Below, one piece after another: positions 9,674 through 17,804 of a DNA stretch of 17,967 nucleotides. The stretch's first letter is position 1; each line of letters opens with the position of its first letter. The position numbers and the translations under genes were made by a program. Source of the stretch: Pigoraptor vietnamica (Eukaryota > Opisthokonta > Filasterea); assembly GCA_943704525.1 (NCBI GenBank), contig CALSCQ010002613.1:1-17967 (forward strand), written 5' to 3'. The notes beneath the pieces are model-generated. The model did not search any database. It was not told the DNA's origin and saw only the letters and a program-made list of their open reading frames with translations.

Positions 9674-12239
9674 ATGGCGCCGACCACGAAAAAGCAGACG
9701 CCGTTGGACAAGAAGATCGTGTCCGTCCTCTTCGTTTCGCTGTTTGCGAACGCAGTGACGCTGACAATGCTCTTTCCCTTTGTGGGGTTCATGGTGATGG
9801 ACTTTGGCATCGCGAAATCGAAGAGTGAAAGCGGTGAGTGGATCGCACATTTGTGTGGGTATACATGCTTGCCGACGTGAGTCTGTGGGCTCTGTGCGCA
9901 CGTTGTCACCGTTGAGCGATTTCCAACGTGCGCCTGCTCTGCCGCCAAGGGTACTATGCTGGACTGGTGGCGTCGAGTTTATTCTTCGGTCGTGCTGTGG
10001 GAAGGTTCGTATCGTCGCGCAGTTTGCTAATTGTGCCGTTGTGATCCGAAAATGGGGTCTGCGCTGTGTGTCCCTCTCGGTTCTCTCTGTTCCTTTGACG
10101 TCGTTCATAAGAGACTGTGTTGACCGCTGGGGCGTCTTCGTACTGTTTGAGAGTGAGGTGTCTTGTCGTGCGCAGCTATCCCTGGGGTTGGGTTGCGGAC
10201 ACATGGGGGCGGCGGCCGGTCATGATCATTAGCGTGCTCGGCCTCGTCGTCTTCACGCTTGCGTTTGGCTTTAGTTTCAACCTCGCGTGGGCGATCGGGA
10301 CGAGGTTTCTCACGGGCGTCATCAATGGTGGGTGTTCTGTCATGCTAGAGCGGTGCGCGAATGCCTGTGCGTGCTGCGTCTATGTGCGTGTGCGTGCTCG
10401 TGCGCGTGCGAGTGCGATCGTGTGGGTGTGCACGCGCGTGTGTGGGTGTGTGTGTGTGTGCGCGCGTGTGTGTGGTGTGTGTGCACGAATTGTGCACGTA
10501 TTTCGCCGCTCACAAAACACGCAATTGCCGTCGCAGGGCTTATCGGTGCGTGCAAGGCGATCTTGTCGGAGATCAGCGACGAGACGAACCAGGCGCAGGG
10601 AATGTCCATCGTTGGCACCGCATGGGGCATTGGGCTCATCATGGGACCCGCAGTGGGCGGTGCGTGTGTGCGCGTGCACTTGACTCGCCGACAATAGTCC
10701 AACAATCCCCTCTATTCGTTGTTGCATTTATGCGTATGTCCCAATCTCACGCTCTGACCGCTGTCCCGTCCCGTCCACGGACTGTGTCTCGCGTTTGCCC
10801 ACAATGTGCAGCTAACCTAACAAAAACAATTCCCCGCAGGCGTAATGTCGGAGCCCGCCATCAAGCACCCCGCCCTCTTCAGCAAGGACGGCATCTTTGG
10901 GCGGTTTCCCTACCTCCTTCCGTGCCTGTTCTCCGTCGGGCTCTCGTTTATCGCCCTCGTCCTTGTCATCCTCTACCTCCCGGAGACGCTTCCCCCGTCG
11001 AAGCGCGCCGCCGCCATCGAGTCTCGCAGCAAGCGGGCGGAAGCCATTCGCCTCGGGCGCGTGTTCAAGGCGCGGGATAGCGACGCCTACCGCCCCGTCG
11101 CAATCGAAGAGGAAGACGAGGGCGAAGAAAGCCACGACGAGCGAAAAGCGAACGGGAATGGCACCAACGGTCACGTGCTGCGCGAGGGCGAGGAGGAGAT
11201 TTCGGGCGGGGACGTCGCTGGGGTTGACGATGATGACGGCACGGAGCCCATCGCGGTGGACATGGAGGAAGACGCCGTCGTCATCGAGTCAGAGTACGGC
11301 GGAAAGCAGCACCGAGCGGGCTGCTTGAAGCGCACATGGACGCGCGTGCGCCGGGGGGTGTCGGGCTACTTTGCTCGCAGCACGCTGGTGAATCTTCTCC
11401 GGGACCGCGTCGTGCTCCTGTCGGTCGTCATGTACGCCGTGTTTTCGATGGCGAGCATCGGCTTTGACGAGGTGTATTCGCTGTGGTGCCTTGCGGACGT
11501 GGAGCGCGGCGGGCTGTCGTTCACGTCGGACCAGATCGGCTACTCGCTCGCGATCGTGGGCGCCGCGCTGCTCCTATTCAGCGTCACGACATACCCGATG
11601 ATTGAGCGTCGTCTGGGCGCGGTGATGACTTACGTGCTGTTTGGCGGGTTGCTCGTCATCACTGTCGTCCTGTTCCCCGTCGTGTCGGAGTTCAGGGAAA
11701 GCAAACCGATGATGTGGGCGGCGCTCCTCACGATGACTTCGCTCGTGCGCTTTGCGTCCAACGCGTGCTTCACATCGACGTCCATTCTCATCAACAACAC
11801 CGTCGGTGCGTGCGTGCGCGCTTCTCATGTTTGCCGTGGTTTCGTGCAGTTCGCAGGGTCTGTTGTTGTCTTTTAGCGGTGGTTGTTTGTGTCTTCGCTC
11901 ATCTGTTGACTGTTGCACACAGGTCCCGAGCGAAGAGGTGCCGTCAACGGGCTGGCAAACAGCGTCACGTCCATTGCGAGGACGATGGGACCGACGCTGG
12001 GCGGAAGCATATTCGCGTGGTCGCTGACTAAGGGGCACGACGTGGGCTTTCCGTTTGACTATCACCTCATCTTTATCGTGTTTGGTTTCATTTTTCTCGT
12101 GTCAGTGTGGATGGCTGCCGTTCTACCTTCGAGCGTGAATTATCCCAAGGGGTACGGCGGCGAAATCATGCCACGGCCGCGCGACGAAGGGAGTGCTGCC
12201 ATGAACACGAGCACGCTCTCGCTGGGCGAGGCGCCGTGA
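9674..12239 (+). CDS. Major facilitator superfamily transporter, DHA1/ZIF-like
   Basis: Six exons: 9674-9833, 9950-10004, 10176-10327, 10537-10659, 10840-11805, 11923-12239; 590 residues. The first membrane segment is about 15-40. The loop between segments 2 and 3 carries MFS motif A, GWVADTWGRRP (76-86). Segment 5 carries WGIGLIMGPAVGG, the GxxxGPxxGG antiporter motif C, which points to a proton-coupled exporter of the DHA1 type. GFDEVYSLW (371-379) at the start of the second half, PERRGAVNG and MGPTLGG resemble plant ZIF-like and fungal YCR023C-type carriers. The central cytoplasmic loop is long (about 212-350) and very acidic at 253-313. The start ATG 9674 is the one just before the first hydrophobic segment. 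The substrate cannot be told from sequence; the membrane (plasma or vacuolar) is also open. Intron 3 contains a TG repeat. It is transcribed divergently from the kinase gene. Confidence 0.88.
10380..10492 (+). repeat. TG/CG-rich repeat in MFS intron 3
   Basis: Interrupted GTGTGT and GTGCGT tract on the sense strand, starting about 50 nt after the 5' splice site at 10328. Reading frames through it are artefacts. Confidence 0.85.
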
Positions 12240-12688
12240 CGTGTACGCAGGAGGAGCAATACACAAAAATTGCAGTGTCTCGTCTGTATTGTTTCTGAGA
12301 GTGTCGTCGGATGCTGTGTAGATATAGATGGGAGTACAAACTGGGAAGGAGACAAGCTTTCTTTTTTCATACGACTGTGATGTTGACGAGCTGGCGTAAT
12401 TTCGAATCCGTTCGATGCCGACGTCAAGATCATCTGCTCGTTGGAAGGCGATCGGATGATCTCGAGAGGGAGCTACGACGCATCGGATATGCCGTTCGGT
12501 CTTGCTGAAACGAAGGACACCGTTTTTTGTTGCCCTAAAGCGGATTTCCGCGTCGTTCCGCCCATTGTTCCCAGCGACAGGGGCCGTTGGGCGCACCCAT
12601 ACTGAAAAGCCACGCCCGTGAAGAGGGCTAAAGTGTGTCGGGAGTGTAACACTACGAAAACAGAGTCCAACCCCCACCACTCACGTTC

Positions 12689-12697
12689 GGTCACGTG
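12689..12697 (+). promoter_or_regulatory. E-box element, GGTCACGTG
   Basis: Perfect nine-base match to the element at 9378-9386 (opposite strand). A third copy at 11169-11177 lies in coding sequence of the MFS acidic loop and is probably incidental. Confidence 0.3.
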
Positions 12698-12854
12698 CGT
12701 TTCACTTTCCCGCGCAAATTTCATATTGGCGGTGGACCACGCGGTGACGTGATGATGATCGCTTTTTTTTTTCTGGGTGACAGCGAAAGCGACTCACACT
12801 TTTCGTCGTTGTCTCTTGCGTGTTCTCGAACACATTGTGTCTCTACTCCCTCTC

Positions 12855-12862
12855 CCATTGGT
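12855..12862 (-). promoter_or_regulatory. CCAAT box (inverted)
   Basis: CCATTGGT about 150 bp upstream of the nucleoporin start codon, a typical CCAAT distance. It sits in a 13-bp stretch identical to 860-872. Confidence 0.4.
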
Positions 12863-13013
12863 ATAACCAACAACGTAGGGGATCCTTCACACTTGAACAC
12901 TCGCCCCTCAGCACTACCATCGGCTAGCTGGGGCCATTCTATTTCTCATGCGGCGCGCTCAAATCCACTCTTGAACGGTGCGGACGGCCTTCCCCGCTCG
13001 GCCGTTAGCGAAC

Positions 13014-16000
13014 ATGCTGACGATTGCGGCGCTGGCCTTTGGGCTGCTCGGGTTCGTATTCTATTGGTACCGCCGCGGCAACCGCTATGCCGTGAGTCGG
13101 GTGCTTGCGCGCAAGCCGAGCGCGCAGTATCCGCGCATGCACACGCCGGTGAGTCTGGGTGTGCCGTTGTCTGTTCGCGCGCTCTGTTTGCGAATCTGTT
13201 CGCACGTCCCACGCTCACTGCCATTTTATCTCCAATTCGCAGCAAGCGCCATCTCCAGTCTCGGAAGCCCTGCGCAGCCAAATGTCTCGCCGCAACGCCG
13301 CCGGCGGTCTCTCTCCGTCCCTCACACAGTCGCAGCCCATCTATTACCAGCAGGCCCCCCGAGAGGTCCAGCTACGGTTCCCCGGCGTGCGTCCTGCTGC
13401 GCCTGCGCGGCCCCCTGCGCCCGGAGATTACGCGGCGCCCATCATGATCAAGCTCGCTACGCCGACGGTGAGGGAGCACGGCGTCCCCACGAACATCGGG
13501 CGGCGCGGCCCTTCCTTGGACTCGCTTTCTTCGGCGAGGTCGGTTCTCCTTGACGACGATGTGCTGCCAAGGGACTCGCCCGTTTTCCCGCCAATCGCCT
13601 CGCTGCCGTCCCACGCGGATATTGTGGAGCAGACGTCTTTGCCCCCCGTTGCGACGGAGGTGCGCGCAGAAGGCACGCCGGCGTCGACAACACGGCAGCG
13701 GAAGCGGCGAGGATCGCCGATCCTCACCGACGGCTCGCGCGTCACTGCAGAGGGTGGCTCCAAGTCGCGGCGTACGGGAGACATTCCATCCAGCACGCGC
13801 GACGACGGCGACGGTAGTGGACAGGTGCCGGTGGCGATGGAGATCACGGAGGAGTCGCAACGACCCTCACGAAAGCGCTCGGAGCGGCCCGAGGGCGACG
13901 GGGCCCAGGAAACAGCGAGTGAGAGGGGCGTGAAGGGGCAGAAGGTACGACGGACGGGATCCGTCAGCGGCGATGCGGTTCCGGCGCCAAAAGCCGCGAG
14001 GGCTGAGAAAGGCGCCGTCGCCACGCCCACGGCCGCCGCGCAGAGCCCGTCGCTTCGGCCGTCTTCGCTGACGCCGCAGGCGCAAGCGCCGGCTTCGCTC
14101 GGTCGCAAGACAGTGCCCACGACGAACAACACGCCAACCGGACGCGCCAAGCTCCAGGGGAACCGCTCGGCCGTCTCGGTCGTCATGGCGCGTGGCCGTC
14201 GCGTTCAGGGCGTCCCGATGGCGTGGGAGGACGCCGAGGCCGAGGACAATGCGCGCGTGGACGAGATGCTCAAGACAGCGGCGGATGCCGTGGAGCGCAA
14301 GAAGAAGGAGGCGGCCGAAGCGGCCGAAGCCGCCCGCAAGAAGGCCAGCGAAGAGGCTGCCGCCAAGGTAAAGGCGGAGGCGGCGGCGGCGGCAGCAGCG
14401 CAGGCGCCGGCACCATCTCTGTCTCTCACGGGGGATGCAGGGAAGACGACAGCACTGACGGGTGTCGCGAATGCAGCTGGAACTGCGGCTTCGGGCACAA
14501 CCGGTGGTCTCTTTGGTGTGCCGGCAAGCACGACCGCCGCGAAGCCTGCGGATGCGGCGGCGTCCGGGGCGAAGGGGTTGTTTGGCGCGGCAACGGCTGC
14601 GGCGCCGGCCGGAGGGTCGGCAACGACCGCCGCAACAACACCGGCTGTGTCGAACGCCGCGGGCACAAACGCCGCGGGTTCTGCTGCCCCGGCTCTTCCG
14701 ACCCTGTTTGGAGCGCAGGCCTCAGCGCCTTCTGCCACTCCTGCGAGCGGGGCGGCATCCACACAGCCAGCCGCCGGCGGCACGGGTGCTACGGCAGCGC
14801 CCGGTGCGTCCCTGCCCGCTGCCGGCCTCTTCGGTGCCGCAAACGCGACAGCGGGGCAAGCACCCGCCGCCGGAACTGCGACGAAGCCGATGTTTGGTAC
14901 GGCCGCCACGGGCCAGGCAACAACCGCGCCGTCGCAGCCACCGCCGTCATACGGAGCGGCGACGGCACAAACGGCGCAGACCCCTCTCTTTGGCGCCACT
15001 GCCGGGGCCGCGCAGCAACCGACGGGCGCCGGTGTTGGCGCACCCTCGTTGTTCGGCGGCACACAACCGCAGTCGACTGCTTCGCTGGCCCCGTCGTCGG
15101 CGAGCACTGCGAGCACTGCGGCCACGACGGCCTTGCCTGCTTTTGGCACGCCGTCGACTGCTGCTCCCACTTTTGGCGCATTGACGCAGCCAGCAGCTTC
15201 CAACACACAGCAGCCTTCGTTTGGAGCGACGGGTGCGGCGGCTGCGAAGCCGACTTTTGGCGCGCCCGTCGGTGCATCTGCGCCCGCGTTTGGGACCGCG
15301 ACGCCATCTGTGGCGTTCTCGTCTGGTGCTCAAACTCAGGGCGCCGGTCAATCCGCCCAGGGACAGCTCTCGTTCGGCGCGCCGGCAGCGCAGCCCGCGT
15401 TTGGTGCGACTATGACCGGCCAGCCCGCGTTTGGTGCGGCGACGACTGGGCAGCCCGCGTTTGGTGCGACTACGACTGGCCAACCCGCGTTTGGTACGGC
15501 GTCTGCAAGCCAGCCCGCATTTGGCGCGGCAACGACTACTGGACAGCCAGCGTTTGGTGCGACTACGACCGGCCAGCCCGCGTTTGGTGCGACTACGACT
15601 GGGCAGCCCGCGTTTGGTGCGGCGACGACTGCGCAGCCCGCGTTTGGCGCGACGACGACTGGGCAGCCCGCGTTTGGCGCGACGACGACTGGGCAGCCCG
15701 CGTTTGGCGCGACTACGACTGGGCAGCCCGCGTTTGGTGCGACTACGACTGGCCAACCCGCGTTTGGTGTAGCGTCTGCAAGCCAGCCCGCATTTGGCGC
15801 GGCAACGACAACTGGACAGCCAGCGTTTGGTGCTACGACTGGCCAGCCCGCGTTTGGGACGTCGTCCGCCGCTCAGCCTGCGTTCGGGGCCGCGTTCGGT
15901 GGCTCCACGCCGGCATTTGGTGCGTCAACGACTGCGAAGCCTGCTTTCGGGGGCGCAACGACTGGGCAGCCCGCGTTTGGTGCGACGACGAATCAACCTG

Positions 16001-16980
16001 CCTCATTTGGCGCAGCTGGTCAGGCGCAACCGGCCTTTGGAGCGGCTGCGACACAGCCTGCTTTTGGTGCTCAAAGTGGTGGGTTTGGCGCCACTTCGAC
16101 TCCGCAGTTTGGCGCGGGATCCGCACAGCAGCAGCAGCCGTCGTTTGGGGCCACGCAGAATCCGTCAGCCGCGTTTGGGGCGCTTGGTACTGCCACAGCG
16201 CAGAAGCTAGGCGCACCCGCGTCCAACCCTTTTGGGTCGTCGGTCGGCGGTGCATCGTCGCAGCTGGGCAGCGCGGGCGGACAGCTGCAGTTCGGAGCGT
16301 CCACTGGCACTCAGGCGCTGGGGGGTGCCAGCGCCGGCGGATTTGCCTTTGGTGCGTCGCAACCGCAGCAAGCGCAGGCCAAGCCGGCGTTGGGTGCGGC
16401 GTCCGCGACGCCGTTTGGGGCGGGCACTCAGGCGCTGGGGGGTGCCAGCGCCGGCGGATTTGCCTTTGGTGCGTCGCAGCAAGCCCAGGCCAAGCCGGCG
16501 TTGGGTGCGGCGTCCGCGACGCCTTTTGGGGCGTCGACTGGTGCGCCGTCCGCTCAGCCGTCGTCAGGATTTGCCTTTGGAGCGTCGGCTCCGAGTGCTG
16601 CGCCTGCCGCTGGCTTTGCCTTCGGCAGTACTGCGCCACAGTCTGTGGCGACGGCGGCACCTGCGTCCGGCTTTGCATTTGGCGCGGCGAAGCCTGCCGC
16701 ATCGCAGCCGGCGGCGGCGCCTGCGACGGGATTTGCCTTTGGCGGCCAGTCGCAACCGACCGCGCCTGCGAGCAACGGCTTTGGGTTTGGTGCCGCGACG
16801 CAGCCGGCGGCTGGATTCGCGTTTGGCGGGGCGTCCCAGACGGCATCCCCGAGCACTGGGTTTGCGTTTGGTGGTGCGCAAGCGGCGCCGGCGTTTGGCA
16901 CTCCCACGCCCGCACAGGGTGACCCATTCGGCGTGGACCGCGTAGTGGCCAAGCCGGCGAGAAGGAATAGTCGTCGCTGA
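13014..16980 (+). CDS. Membrane-anchored FG-repeat nucleoporin, POM121-like architecture
   Basis: Two exons, 13014-13148 and 13243-16980; 1290 residues. Residues 2-19 form one hydrophobic segment followed by RRGNR, which predicts a short lumenal N-terminus and the rest facing the pore. Then come a low-complexity linker, basic NLS-like clusters (RQRKRR at 196-201 and others to about 290), and a charged Ala/Glu/Lys helix (about 374-432). About 57 FG dipeptides fill 466-1276. FG flavours are zoned: LFG first (about 466-650), then QPAFG units, then GFAFG. The C-terminus is basic (ARRNSRR). A membrane segment, NLS clusters and a C-terminal FG domain in that order is the plan of animal POM121. No GLEBS motif or Nup98 autoproteolytic domain is visible. 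A second GTGAGT, also phase 0, at 13092 could shorten exon 1 to 13091. Confidence is high for an FG nucleoporin, moderate for the membrane anchor, low for POM121 homology. Confidence 0.83.
15391..15873 (+). repeat. 30-bp minisatellite coding QPAFG units
   Basis: Sixteen tandem units of 27-33 bp, each encoding QPAFG plus four to six Ala/Thr/Ser/Gly-rich residues, within the nucleoporin. Several neighbouring units are nearly identical at the DNA level. A block starting at 15481 (QPAFGTASAS then QPAFGAATTTG) recurs at 15754 (QPAFGVASAS then QPAFGAATTTG), an offset of 273 bp, showing a higher-order duplication. Degenerate units continue to about 16075. Confidence 0.93.
16306..16533 (+). repeat. 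Tandem 117/111-bp duplication in nucleoporin C-terminal FG zone
   Basis: Copy 1 at 16306-16422 and copy 2 at 16423-16533 both begin with GTQALGGASAGGFAFGAS and end ATPFGA. Copy 2 lacks two codons (PQ). They are otherwise almost identical, so the duplication is recent. Reading frame is kept. Confidence 0.93.
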
Positions 16981-17333
16981 AGAGCTGGTGCCTTTATGTG
17001 TGGCTATATGTTGGACCCCCCCTCTCCCCAGTTCAGTGCTCTCAATGAAGGGCTTATGTAATGTTGGATCGCTTTGTGTGAGTTCTCATTGGCCGTTCGA
17101 ACGAGTTCAGCTCCGAAACATTAAATCGTTTTATTGCACCCGTGGCACGCCACTGGCAAGGCTCGAGGGGGACGAGACTTAGGCAAAGACAGGGAGCAGT
17201 GTCAGGCACAAGGTCCGTATTTTGCCATCGCGCCGAATCATCATCCTCCCACACGACATTCACTTGCCCGCAAGCTTGCCACATGCGAATCGGACGCAAC
17301 TTCAAACCGAACGGGACAAGGGCGACACGTACC
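16981..17333. other. 3' region of nucleoporin gene and spacer
   Basis: Follows the TGA at 16978-16980. It contains CATTGG (inverted CCAAT core, 17087-17092) and ATTAAA at 17120-17125, a possible poly(A) signal. Open frames on both strands here have no recognisable content. Confidence 0.4.
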
Positions 17334-17804
17334 ATGGAAACAAAGAAGCGCACGCATGCAAACAATGGGAATCGCCCATTCAAAACGAGTGAGTCATGTG
17401 ACGGCACGTTCCCGGAGACGCACACGCTCGCCGACTACGTCTGGCTGACGTCGCTAACTGCGCCCCTCGAGCTCGCAAAGCGCGCCAAGATCAAGGCCAA
17501 GGCACAGCCCAAAAAGGCAAAGGCCGCTGCGCCCGGCACCTCTGTCTCGCGCGGTAGCACGAACCCACTGAGTCAACGGGCCGCGCGGCAGCACAAGCTG
17601 CATGCCGATTTCGCGGCGACACGCGTCGGCCACCTGCCGATGCGCGAGATGATCAAAAAAAAAAAATTGTGCTATGACGTGACTCGGCTCGGGGGACAAG
17701 CCCCCTCGCCCTCGTCTACGTCATATATAGGATGTGCCAGTTCCCCAATGAAACTGCGGACACATGAGACTGAAAGGGAAAATGAGACTCTTCAGTTCAT
17801 TTGA
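17334..17804 (+). CDS. Hypothetical small basic protein (tentative)
   Basis: An open frame of 156 residues. It starts at an ATG in a perfect ACCATGG context, and codons at about 17410-17654 are strongly G/C-ending, like the real genes here. The middle is Lys/Ala-rich (AKRAKIKAKAQPKKAKAAAP). No family is recognised. A run of twelve A (17655-17666) encodes KKKK. After it the coding bias fades, and in both other frames a stop follows at once (TGA at 17675 or 17680), so a length error or slippage there would end the protein early. GTGAGT at 17387 could be a donor, so an intron is possible. As drawn, its last eight bases overlap the end of the minus-strand gene at 17797. Confidence 0.35.
   Translation: METKKRTHANNGNRPFKTSESCDGTFPETHTLADYVWLTSLTAPLELAKRAKIKAKAQPKKAKAAAPGTSVSRGSTNPLSQRAARQHKLHADFAATRVGHLPMREMIKKKKLCYDVTRLGGQAPSPSSTSYIGCASSPMKLRTHETERENETLQFI

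Larger units (their letters stand above)
12240..13013. promoter_or_regulatory. 3' region of MFS gene and promoter of FG nucleoporin gene
   Basis: No coding exon recognised. The right half holds GGTCACGTG (12689-12697), the E2F-like TTTCCCGCGC (12706-12715), TTGGCGG (12726-12732) and CCATTGGT (12855-12862). These lie about 150-325 bp upstream of the nucleoporin ATG. The individual motifs are short; only their clustering and recurrence are suggestive. Confidence 0.45.

Noticed and set aside
9353-10204. 283-codon minus-strand frame over the start of the MFS gene
   Set aside because: It crosses MFS exons that match the family in the other strand, and has no recognisable domain.
14205-15206. 333-codon minus-strand frame opposite the nucleoporin
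   Set aside because: Ala/Val/Gly-rich mirror of Ala/Thr/Gly codons; an antisense shadow without motifs.
15391-15873. CRISPR-like array
   Set aside because: Regular 30-bp spacing, but units are contiguous coding repeats with no unique spacers.
14223-16922. 899-codon open frame overlapping the nucleoporin in another plus-strand frame
   Set aside because: It is rich in Trp/Arg/Cys with no domain, and its openness follows from the G/C-rich, repeat-built nucleoporin codons, where a 30-bp unit keeps every frame open if it lacks a stop. The nucleoporin frame has clear FG motifs.
15833-16927. 364-codon minus-strand frame opposite the FG domain
   Set aside because: Gln/Arg/Pro-rich shadow of the repeats; same reason.
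13014-16980. Nup98 orthologue
   Set aside because: LFG motifs invite the comparison, but there is no GLEBS-like segment and no autoproteolytic domain ending in an HFS-type site; the chain ends in FG repeats and a short basic tail.
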